A stretch of DNA of 64,000 bases, from positions 11,985-75,984 of the forward strand of contig CAZJKE010000005.1 of the NCBI GenBank assembly GCA_964546585.1, in the 5' to 3' direction. The notes below the pieces were generated by a model. The model saw only the letters and a list, made by a program, of their open reading frames with translations. It made no database searches and was not told where the DNA came from. A program made the translations under genes and the position numbers. Origin of the DNA: CAZJKE01 sp964546585 (GTDB lineage Bacteria > Planctomycetota > Phycisphaerae > Phycisphaerales > SM1A02). Positions 42,316 through 50,238 of the stretch are shown here, piece by piece. How positions within the stretch are numbered: the stretch's first letter is position 1; each line of letters starts with the position of its first letter.

Positions 42316-43828
42316 TCGACTTCTTCTGCTGAGTCCGGAGCTGATCCTCCTTGCAGGTTCGGTTGTTTGCGCAATTGTTGGGCTCGTAAACACACCGGCG
42401 ATTCGGCGCCGCGTCGGATTCGTGGCGGCGAGTTTTCTTGCAGCGGCTCTCATTGCAACACCCCTCCTTGCCACGACAGAGCGTGGTGTCAGTGCTGACG
42501 CGATTCTTCCGGGAGTCGGGCTCTACCTCAAGATGGTGGTGGCATCGATCGGATTGCTGCTTGTGTTGACCGTTGGTGGACTCGTTGACCGTTCCTATGA
42601 ACGGGCGGTTGCATCAGGACGCGCGACCTTTGATCCGCTCCGCACATTTGGCGGCGAGTTTCATGCACTCATGCTTCTGAGTCTATCGGGCGTCATGTTG
42701 ATTTGTGATGCACGCGATCTCATTTGGTTGTTCTTGGCACTCGAGTTGACTTCATTGCCAACCTATGTGATGGTTGCGATGAGCCGTCGATCCTCGCTGG
42801 CCGGGGAAGCGGCGATGAAGTATTTCTTCCTCGGTGCGATGTCCTCGGCGATCATGCTCTTCGGCTTCGCGATTCTGTATGCAGCGACTGGGACAATTGT
42901 GTTTTCCGAGATGCAACTCGGCGGCGGCGCTGTTCCGCTGGTTACACAGGTCGGATTGCTGTTGGCGATCTTCGGCCTCTGTTACAAAATCGCTGCCGCT
43001 CCGATGCACATCTATGCACCGGATGTGTACCAAGGCGCAGCGTCGGGAGTGACTGCCTTTCTGGCTTTCGTGCCAAAGACGGCGGGGATGGCAGGAATCA
43101 TTCTCCTGCTGTCGATCGTCGGCTGGCATGACGGGTTACCGCCGCTGATTGAGATGTCGCTCTGGGTCGTGGCAGTTCTGACAATGGTGCTTGGCAACAT
43201 CGGCGCGCTCTTGCAGAGTTCCGCGAAGCGGATGCTCGGGTACAGTTCAATTGCGCACAGCGGGTACATGATCATCGGTGTCATGGCGGGGCCGGGGCTC
43301 GGATTGACGGCCGTGCTTGTTTACTTGTTCATCTACGGCATTTCCAATACCGGTGCGTTCGCCACGCTGGCGTGTTTGTCGCGCCGGGGCGGCGAGGTGG
43401 ACTCCATAGAGGACCTTGCCGGGCTGCAACGAAAGAGCCCGATGGCTGCTGCGGCATTTGCCCTGTGCTGCGCCTCGCTGCTCGGACTTCCGCCGCTGCT
43501 GGGATTCTGGGGCAAGTTGTATCTTTTCATCGCGGGCATTCAGGCCGGGCACCTCCCGCTTGTGTTGGTTGCGGCGGTCATGAGTGCAGTGAGCGCGTGG
43601 TATTACCTGAAGTTGGTTGGCGTGGCAGTTCTTGGTGGAGCGAAATCGGAAAGCCGCGGCGCGGTCATTCGATCGCCATGGCCACTTGGGGCGGCGGTAA
43701 TTGCCGGCGTCTGTGTTCTGCTGGGACCGCTCGCGCTTGGCTGGGTATCGACGCAGGCTGAAGAAGCCGCTCAGTGTGTCGAGGATGTCACGCTGGCGAA
43801 GTCGCCCGCGATCGTCGAGCAAGAGTGA
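42308..43828 (+). CDS. nuoN: NADH-quinone oxidoreductase subunit N
   Basis: 506 residues. LIWLFLALELTSLPTYVMVA, AAMKYFFLGAMSSAIMLFG, PMHIYAPDVYQGAASGVTAF and GYSSIAHSGYMIIGV are typical of NuoN. Last gene of the cluster; its 3' end overlaps the convergent membrane-protein gene by 41 nt. nuoA to nuoI are not in the window, so complex I genes are split between loci in this genome. Confidence 0.98.
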   Translation: MGDRLLLLSPELILLAGSVVCAIVGLVNTPAIRRRVGFVAASFLAAALIATPLLATTERGVSADAILPGVGLYLKMVVASIGLLLVLTVGGLVDRSYERAVASGRATFDPLRTFGGEFHALMLLSLSGVMLICDARDLIWLFLALELTSLPTYVMVAMSRRSSLAGEAAMKYFFLGAMSSAIMLFGFAILYAATGTIVFSEMQLGGGAVPLVTQVGLLLAIFGLCYKIAAAPMHIYAPDVYQGAASGVTAFLAFVPKTAGMAGIILLLSIVGWHDGLPPLIEMSLWVVAVLTMVLGNIGALLQSSAKRMLGYSSIAHSGYMIIGVMAGPGLGLTAVLVYLFIYGISNTGAFATLACLSRRGGEVDSIEDLAGLQRKSPMAAAAFALCCASLLGLPPLLGFWGKLYLFIAGIQAGHLPLVLVAAVMSAVSAWYYLKLVGVAVLGGAKSESRGAVIRSPWPLGAAVIAGVCVLLGPLALGWVSTQAEEAAQCVEDVTLAKSPAIVEQE

Positions 43829-44585
43829 GTTGAAGCAGGATTCCGACGACTGACAGCGCCGTCAGGATTCCGAACAGGACGGGGGGGCTGATTGGGGCGA
43901 GAGACTCCCGTGACATTGCGGCCGCGACGACTGCCCGAACACCCCAAGTGATGAGCATCGCCCCGCCGGCGGCGGTCACGATGGTGGAAGAAACGCGGGG
44001 GGCAAATGTCCCGATCATGAGGCCGAGTAGCAATCCTGCAAGGGTCGAACCAGCCAACAGTGCGCGGGACGCGGTTGGGACGATTGACCATGCCTGCTCT
44101 GCACGGTGTACGCCGCTCTGGATTGTTGTAGTGGCGTCGTGGGCCAGCGAACCGAACGCCAATCCGACTGCATCGGCTGGCGTGGGTTCAGCGGCCTCCT
44201 GATCTGAGGGAACGGCATCCGTGGCCTGAGGCTGTTCAATGGCGGCGACCATATCCTGGACGACGGCGGTGCCGCCCTCCAGCCCTGCAAGGTGCCATGC
44301 CACGACTGGCGCAACCGCCGCAAGTGACAATGCCAGCATGCCAGTCATCACGATGCGGGCGAGCAGGACCGCGGCGATGGCGGCAATGGCACCCAGAATC
44401 GCGGCAGCGACGAGTGGTGGAATCTGCAGGGGGAGATCGTCGGCGATGAGGAGGCCGAATCCCGCGCCTCCAAGCGCCGCGGTCAACCCCACGGCGCCGC
44501 GAAGCAGGCGGCCACCGGCCACCAGCAGGACAAGCCCGACCAAGGCGGCGATGGTCGGGACCAACAATGCAACGGAAGTACTCAT
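43788..44585 (-). CDS. Membrane protein of unknown function
   Basis: 265 residues. Four hydrophobic segments in the N-terminal half (about 5-25, 30-48, 57-75, 80-100), an Asp/Glu/Ala/Pro-rich loop (about 115-140), then three more segments (about 175-195, 205-222, 235-255). No enzyme motif. It resembles the small TMEM198-like/DUF-type polytopic proteins of planctomycetes only in general shape. The 3' end is antisense to the last 41 nt of nuoN. In 44586-44770 I see only a hairpin near 44670-44690. Confidence 0.75.
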   Translation of the reverse strand: MSTSVALLVPTIAALVGLVLLVAGGRLLRGAVGLTAALGGAGFGLLIADDLPLQIPPLVAAAILGAIAAIAAVLLARIVMTGMLALSLAAVAPVVAWHLAGLEGGTAVVQDMVAAIEQPQATDAVPSDQEAAEPTPADAVGLAFGSLAHDATTTIQSGVHRAEQAWSIVPTASRALLAGSTLAGLLLGLMIGTFAPRVSSTIVTAAGGAMLITWGVRAVVAAAMSRESLAPISPPVLFGILTALSVVGILLQLTLARRSRATSPA

Positions 44586-44770
44586 GGACAGAAAGCGCCC
44601 TTCTCTATCGTCATTGGGAACCTCTCAACCGAATTGTGACTGTCACTTTTGTTGCGGAAAGGCAGCACCCCTCACGGGGTCGTGAGGTGGGATCAATCAC
44701 GCCACAGCGACCCAGCGGGGGAGGAAAAGGCAGCAGAAGTGGCAGTGACATGTCGTGATAGCATGTGTAG

Positions 44771-47128
44771 ATGCACATGAAGATGACGATTGGCGCGGCC
44801 GCGGTACTGGTGCCGGCGGTGATGGGGAGGCCAGCGATGAGCAATCAGGATGCGGCATCGTTCCTGGAAGGTCGGAATCGGCTCGGGGAGACCGCGAGCC
44901 CGTATCTGCTCCAACACGCCCAGAACCCGGTTCACTGGTGGCCATGGGGCGACGGAGCCTTTGAGGCCGCTCGAAAGCAGGGCAAGCCGATCTTTCTGAG
45001 CATCGGCTACTCGACCTGCTACTGGTGCCATGTCATGGAACGGGAGAGTTTCGAGAATCAGGAAGTCGCCGACTATCTCAACGAGCACTTCATCCCGATC
45101 AAAGTTGATCGCGAGGAACGGCCGGATGTGGACGAGATCTACATGATGGCAACGCAACTCCTGAATCAGGGACGCGGTGGATGGCCGATGTCGGTCTTCC
45201 TCGAGCCGGGGGGACTCAAGCCCTTCTTCGCGGGAACGTACTTTCCAAGAGAAGATCGTGGTACCCGCAGGGGCTTCATGAGCATCATGGAGTTCATGCA
45301 CGACAGTTGGGAGAGCAACAACGAGGCCGTTCTCAAACAGGCCGACGCTGTGGCATCGGCAGTTGTGCAACGACTGTCCGCCACCCCCACACCCGAGCCG
45401 GTGAACTCCACCACGGTCGAACAAGGGATCTCGCAGTTGCTGGCCAAGTACGACCGCGTCAATGGCGGCTTTGCAACTGCACCAAAGTTCCCCATGCCGA
45501 TCACCATCAACTTTCTGATGGAGGCTGGCTGGGACATACCGCAGGTACGCAACGCAGTCACCTACACGCTCGACCGGATGTTCATGGGCGGCATGTATGA
45601 CCAGGTCGCGGGCGGATTTCACAGGTACAGCACCGATGCAAAGTGGCTTGTGCCTCACTTCGAAAAAATGCTCTATGACAATGGGCAACTCGCATCAACC
45701 TACGCCCGCGCCTACGAACTGACTGGCGACGAAGCATACGCGGCGATCGTGCGTGAGACGCTCGACTATGTTCTTCGCGAAATGGTTGATTCCGGCGGCG
45801 CTTTTCACTCCGCGCAGGATGCCGAAACGAATCATCTCGAAGGCGGTACATACCTCTGGCGACCGGACGATGTCGCCGCCGTACTCACCGAAGCAGGTCA
45901 AGCGGATGATGTGGCCTTTGCGACAGAGGTGTACGGCCTCGGCAGTGGCACCAACTTTCGTGACCCACATGCGCCGGACGAGCCGCCCTCAAATGTGCTG
46001 TATCTCGTGGACAAGCCCGACGCGCTCGCCGCCGAACACGACATGGACGAACCAGCGTTTCGAGCGAGGTTGGACGCCATCGATGCCGCGCTCCTCTCCG
46101 CGCGAGATCTGCGGGAACAGCCGCTGACCGACGACAAGATCATCGCATCCTGGAATGGGCTCATGATTGGCGGTTTCGCCGACGGCGGCCGCGTGCTTGG
46201 AAACCAGGTATGGATTGATGCAGCGGAGACCGCCATGCGGTTTCTTCTGACCGCCATGCGGCAGGAAGACGGCACGCTCCTTCGGACCTGGCGAGACGGC
46301 AGAGAGGGCGGCGGAGGTTTTCTTGAGGACTATGCAGCCGTCATTCACGGACTACTCCGCCTGCACGCGGCGACCGATGACGCGATGTGGTTGCAGGAGG
46401 CAATTTCGCTGTATCACATCGCCCGCGAGCGGTTCTTCGTGGAGGGTCGTGGCTGGTACGACACGCAGGAGGGGCAGGACGATCTCTTTGTCCGCTCTCG
46501 CTCAATCTTTGACGGCAGCGTTCCGGCTGCGACATCAATGATCCTCGCGGATCTGGTGGGATTGGAAGAGGCAACGGGCGAAGCGGCCTATCTTGAGGAT
46601 GCTCTGAGCACCATTGCCGCGATCAGCCCCATGCTGGCCAGCTCACCCGTGGGCGCCGCACTGGCGACCTCATCGCTTCATCGAGTGATTCAGCGGCACC
46701 CTGATCGATTCGACGAACCGTTTGAAATCAGCATGGACAACCCATCTCCCGTGCGGATGTCCGTGGATCCGGGCGAGGTGATGTTGACACCGGGTGGAAC
46801 CGCCACGGTGGCCATCCGCTTTCGCATGGCGCGGGGCTGGCATGTCAACACCAACGATCCCGGCGATGAATATGCGGTTCCGCTTGCGATTGTCGCAGTA
46901 GGTGGCGGTGTGACCGCAGAGCCATCCTTTCCTGCCGGACGAACCATGTCCGTGGCAGGTGAGTCCGTTCGGGTCTTTGGCGACAGCGTTGTGATTCCAG
47001 TGACGCTTCGTGCCGACGCGAACGCCTCCGGTAGCGTGAAACTACTCGTGACATGGCAGGCTTGTACCGAACAGGAGTGCCAGATGCCGGAAACGACAGA
47101 GGCACCGTGCACTATCACCGTCCGGTGA
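44771..47128 (+). CDS. YyaL/SSP411-type thioredoxin-fold protein fused to a DsbD-N-like domain
   Basis: 785 residues with a possible signal peptide (about 1-20). Residues about 35-165 are the DUF255 thioredoxin-like domain (ASPYLLQHAQNPVHWWPWG, then the redox-type site STCYWCHVMERESF). Residues about 200-640 are the alpha/alpha-barrel of YyaL/spermatogenesis-associated protein 20 (GGFATAPKFPMP, HFEKMLYDNGQLA, SWNGLMIGG). An extra C-terminal domain of about 125 residues (GWHVNTNDPGDEYAVP to WQACTEQECQMP) matches the N-terminal thiol-disulfide domain of DsbD, with two Cys in CTEQEC. The added domain argues for a periplasmic redox role. Start between ATGs at 44771 and 44777 is uncertain. Confidence 0.92.
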   Translation: MHMKMTIGAAAVLVPAVMGRPAMSNQDAASFLEGRNRLGETASPYLLQHAQNPVHWWPWGDGAFEAARKQGKPIFLSIGYSTCYWCHVMERESFENQEVADYLNEHFIPIKVDREERPDVDEIYMMATQLLNQGRGGWPMSVFLEPGGLKPFFAGTYFPREDRGTRRGFMSIMEFMHDSWESNNEAVLKQADAVASAVVQRLSATPTPEPVNSTTVEQGISQLLAKYDRVNGGFATAPKFPMPITINFLMEAGWDIPQVRNAVTYTLDRMFMGGMYDQVAGGFHRYSTDAKWLVPHFEKMLYDNGQLASTYARAYELTGDEAYAAIVRETLDYVLREMVDSGGAFHSAQDAETNHLEGGTYLWRPDDVAAVLTEAGQADDVAFATEVYGLGSGTNFRDPHAPDEPPSNVLYLVDKPDALAAEHDMDEPAFRARLDAIDAALLSARDLREQPLTDDKIIASWNGLMIGGFADGGRVLGNQVWIDAAETAMRFLLTAMRQEDGTLLRTWRDGREGGGGFLEDYAAVIHGLLRLHAATDDAMWLQEAISLYHIARERFFVEGRGWYDTQEGQDDLFVRSRSIFDGSVPAATSMILADLVGLEEATGEAAYLEDALSTIAAISPMLASSPVGAALATSSLHRVIQRHPDRFDEPFEISMDNPSPVRMSVDPGEVMLTPGGTATVAIRFRMARGWHVNTNDPGDEYAVPLAIVAVGGGVTAEPSFPAGRTMSVAGESVRVFGDSVVIPVTLRADANASGSVKLLVTWQACTEQECQMPETTEAPCTITVR

Positions 47129-47143
47129 CAGAGACGCTTTCTC

Positions 47144-47674
47144 ATGAAGTCAATTGCAATTATCTCAACCGGTGGAACTATCGAGAAGACATACGACGAA
47201 CTCGACGGCATTCTCGAGAACGGCTTGAGCGTGCTGGACACCATGCTCGCATCGCTTGTCTTTGACGGCGTGAATCTTCACCGAGTCTCGCTTATGAACA
47301 AAGACAGCAGGGAGATGGAATACGCTGACCATGACCGCATCGCGGACGAGGCGGCAGGTTCCGCGGCTGCTCATGACGGCGTAGTCATCGTCCACGGCAC
47401 CGATCGGCTGGAACACACAGGCGAGCGAATTGTGTCGAGACATCCAAATCTCCAGTCGCCTTGTGTGCTCACCGGCGCAATGCGGCCGTGGATCATGCGC
47501 AACACGGATGCACTTCAGAATCTGGTCGAGGCGATTCTCGCAGCCCAACTCCTCTCGCCGGGCGTGTATGTGTCCATGCATAGTCAGGTATTGGCATTTC
47601 CAGGTGTCACCAAGGACGCGGCGAACAAACGGTTTCAGCGGCGTGAAGCGTCCCTCATGGAAGGAACATCATGA
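47144..47674 (+). CDS. Short asparaginase-like protein (N-terminal domain only)
   Basis: 176 residues, about half of a normal L-asparaginase (320-350). The two active-site Thr motifs are kept: ISTGGTIEKTY (Thr in TGGT) and VIVHGTDRLEHT (the HGTDT-like loop, with Arg at the usual Thr place), plus LTGAMRPW. The C-terminal domain is absent and the frame stops cleanly. Stand-alone asparaginase N-domain proteins exist in many bacteria; their substrate is unsettled. It overlaps the peptide transporter start by 4 nt. Confidence 0.85.
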   Translation: MKSIAIISTGGTIEKTYDELDGILENGLSVLDTMLASLVFDGVNLHRVSLMNKDSREMEYADHDRIADEAAGSAAAHDGVVIVHGTDRLEHTGERIVSRHPNLQSPCVLTGAMRPWIMRNTDALQNLVEAILAAQLLSPGVYVSMHSQVLAFPGVTKDAANKRFQRREASLMEGTS

Positions 47675-49080
47675 CCACACCGAATGTGTACAAACAGGCT
47701 CACGAGCGAGGGGAGTATCTCGAAGCTCCTGTGCCGTCGTCCAAGTGGCCAGGGGGCATTCCCTACATCATCGGGAACGAAGCGGCGGAGCGATTTTCGT
47801 TCTACGGAATGAAGTCCATCCTCGTGGTGTTCATGACCACATACCTGCTCTCGTCCTCCGGCGAGTCGGATGTCATGTCCGAAGTCGACGCCAAAGTCTG
47901 GTTCCATCTCTTCACGACAGCTGTGTATCTGACGCCGATCTTTGGCGCGCTCTTGTCCGACATCTTTCTTGGCAAATACAAGACCATCATTCTGCTGTCC
48001 ATCGTCTATTGCCTCGGACACTTCACGCTTGCACTTGACGAAACACGATGGGGGCTGGCGATCGGCTTGTCTCTGATCGCTGTAGGCGCGGGCGGCATCA
48101 AGCCGTGTGTCTCTGCTCATGTGGGGGATCAATTCGGAAGGACGAATCAAAGCCTGCTGGAACGGGCATTCAGTTGGTTCTACTTTGCGATCAATCTCGG
48201 TGCTGCGATCTCCACACTGCTGACACCGATTCTCCTGAAGAAGTACGGCGGCTGGCTTGCCTTCGGTGTCCCCGGCGCTCTCATGACGCTGGCAACGATC
48301 ATCTTCTGGATGGGGCGGTGGAAATTCGTACATGTTCCCGCCGGCGGAAAGCGGTGGGTGAAGGAAACGTTCAGCAGAGAGGGCATTTCAGCGCTGCTGA
48401 AGTTGTGGATCATCTTCGCGTTTGTTGCGATGTTCTGGGCACTCTTCGATCAGACCGGATCAGCCTGGGTGTTGCAAGCGGAACACATGAATCGCGTCGT
48501 CTTCGGTATCGAGATTCTTCCGTCCCAGGTGCAGGCGGCCAATCCGATCCTGATTCTGACGATGATTCCGATCTTCTACTACCTGATCTACCCATTCATG
48601 GACAAGCACGTCTTCAAGATGACGCCGCTTCGCCGCATGGCGATTGGGTTCTTCATCTGCATTCCCGCATTCGCATTGCCGGCGATGATTCAGGCCAACA
48701 TTGACGGAGGAGGCACGCCGCATATCGGGTGGCAGGTCCTCTCCTATGTCATCATGACCGCGGCGGAAGTGCTCATCTCCATCACCTGCCTCGAGTTCGC
48801 ATACACGCAGGCTCCTCGCACGATGAAGTCAATCATCATGGGCTGCTATCTCGCGTCGGTTTCGCTGGGCAACGCCTTCACGACGGGCGTGAACATCTTC
48901 ATCCAGAATGATGATGGCACGCTCAAACTGGACGGCGCGTCGTATTACTGGTTCTTTACAGGCCTGATCGCCCTGACTGCAGTTTTCTTTCTTTTCGTAA
49001 TGGCGTTCTACAAGCCCCGTACCTATGTCCAGGAGGAACTCCTCGACCAGGAGTGGCCAGACTCACCGGTACGAGAGTGA
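47671..49080 (+). CDS. POT/PTR2 family proton-dependent peptide transporter
   Basis: 469 residues with about 12 membrane helices. The family signature ExxERFxYYG is present as NEAAERFSFYGM, followed by the second signature region (GGIKPCVSAHVGDQF). Imports di- and tripeptides with protons. Preceded by the asparaginase-like gene with a 4-nt overlap, so peptide uptake and amide hydrolysis may be linked. Its stop lies 6 bp from the convergent lipoprotein stop. Confidence 0.94.
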   Translation: MTTPNVYKQAHERGEYLEAPVPSSKWPGGIPYIIGNEAAERFSFYGMKSILVVFMTTYLLSSSGESDVMSEVDAKVWFHLFTTAVYLTPIFGALLSDIFLGKYKTIILLSIVYCLGHFTLALDETRWGLAIGLSLIAVGAGGIKPCVSAHVGDQFGRTNQSLLERAFSWFYFAINLGAAISTLLTPILLKKYGGWLAFGVPGALMTLATIIFWMGRWKFVHVPAGGKRWVKETFSREGISALLKLWIIFAFVAMFWALFDQTGSAWVLQAEHMNRVVFGIEILPSQVQAANPILILTMIPIFYYLIYPFMDKHVFKMTPLRRMAIGFFICIPAFALPAMIQANIDGGGTPHIGWQVLSYVIMTAAEVLISITCLEFAYTQAPRTMKSIIMGCYLASVSLGNAFTTGVNIFIQNDDGTLKLDGASYYWFFTGLIALTAVFFLFVMAFYKPRTYVQEELLDQEWPDSPVRE

Positions 49081-49086
49081 CAGTGA

Positions 49087-50232
49087 CTAGTCATCGAGAT
49101 TGACGGCACGAAGCTGCAGCCTGTTCCGATCGGGAACGAGCAACAGGTGCGTCCATCGCCGCGATGTTGTTGCGACCGGAATGGCGAACGTGCTTCGCAG
49201 CATGACGCCACGATCCCTTTCGGGATGTTGCCGCATCAGTCGGTTTTCTGATGCAGCAAGCCAAGTGCCATCGGAAACAGGTGCTGCGGCGATGCTCCCA
49301 GCGGCAAGGGCCACGAGTTCCTGCTCTTCGCCGGGTTGCCAGATCACCATTCGGTTCATTCTCGGATGTCGGAATGCCAGTTGAGGCCCGTGCCTCGGTG
49401 GCTGCAGATTCGTTGCGGCCATCTGGACTACAAGTTGACGCGATGCGCCGCTTTCAAGCACCACAATCCGATGGGCAGAGAGCAGGGGGTTCCGGGTTGA
49501 GAGATCAAGTTCCACAAGTTCCAGTTTGCCCTCTTCCAAGCGCCACGCGTGAAGTCTGCTCGGGCCGGAAAATGTCGGGAAGAGCCAGTCGCCGGTGCCG
49601 TCATCGATCGCCCGCACGCCGCGGTTGGTCTTGGCAACCAGATGGAAGCGATCGGTCTGTTGGTCCCGCCGTGACCATGCGATTTCTCCCCGTGGACCCA
49701 GTGCTGGAAACGCATTGATCTTCGAATCTTCCGCAATCCATCGCACTTGTCCAGTGACCCAGTCCAAGTGGCCGATCCATCGACCATTCACTCCACGCGG
49801 TGCCTCAACCAGAACGCCGATCTCATCGGCACAACGACCAAGAATCAACCCCCGTTCCGCCGCCACAAGTGCTGCAAAGTCTCGCCCCTTCGCAGGATCA
49901 ATGCTGTGCAACTCGATGACTGTATTGGTCAAGAGCCCACCGTCATCTCCTGCCAGAACCGCCATGGTCGGTACATCTCCAAGTTGCACCGCGGCGTGAA
50001 GGCCATCGGGTGAAAATGTCGGCAGTGTGAATCTATCCCATGGAAGACTGCCTGCAGGCCAGTCGATGTCATCCGAGATGGTTGTGCTCGCCCCGGGTGC
50101 TCGCTGTACTGTTTGTGAAAGGATCGCGATCGCGCTTGCCCGGTCGGCATCAGACACAGTATTGGCCGTTTGGATGGTGCTGCAGCCAGCGACGAGCAAG
50201 AGACATGGCACACAGAAGCGCATGGCCACCAA
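49087..50232 (-). CDS. Lipoprotein with probable beta-propeller, end of the type II secretion operon
   Basis: 381 residues, with a lipobox in LLLVAGC (likely start MRF at 50223, lipidated Cys near residue 14). Repeated segments such as RFTLPTFSPDGLHAAV, NAFPALGPRGEIAWSRRD and DWLFPTFSGPSRLHAW look like TolB/WD40-type blades with the P-x-F-S-P-D-G pattern. No catalytic motif. It follows gspD by 6 bp on the same strand, so it may be a helper of the secretin or a passenger gene. Confidence 0.75.
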   Translation of the reverse strand: MVAMRFCVPCLLLVAGCSTIQTANTVSDADRASAIAILSQTVQRAPGASTTISDDIDWPAGSLPWDRFTLPTFSPDGLHAAVQLGDVPTMAVLAGDDGGLLTNTVIELHSIDPAKGRDFAALVAAERGLILGRCADEIGVLVEAPRGVNGRWIGHLDWVTGQVRWIAEDSKINAFPALGPRGEIAWSRRDQQTDRFHLVAKTNRGVRAIDDGTGDWLFPTFSGPSRLHAWRLEEGKLELVELDLSTRNPLLSAHRIVVLESGASRQLVVQMAATNLQPPRHGPQLAFRHPRMNRMVIWQPGEEQELVALAAGSIAAAPVSDGTWLAASENRLMRQHPERDRGVMLRSTFAIPVATTSRRWTHLLLVPDRNRLQLRAVNLDD

Positions 50233-50238
50233 CTCTAC

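Noticed and set aside
44666..44695. CCCCTCAC/GTGAGG hairpin as terminator
   Set aside because: Stem is present but there is no T tract on either strand and no gene ends there; it lies between two divergent starts.
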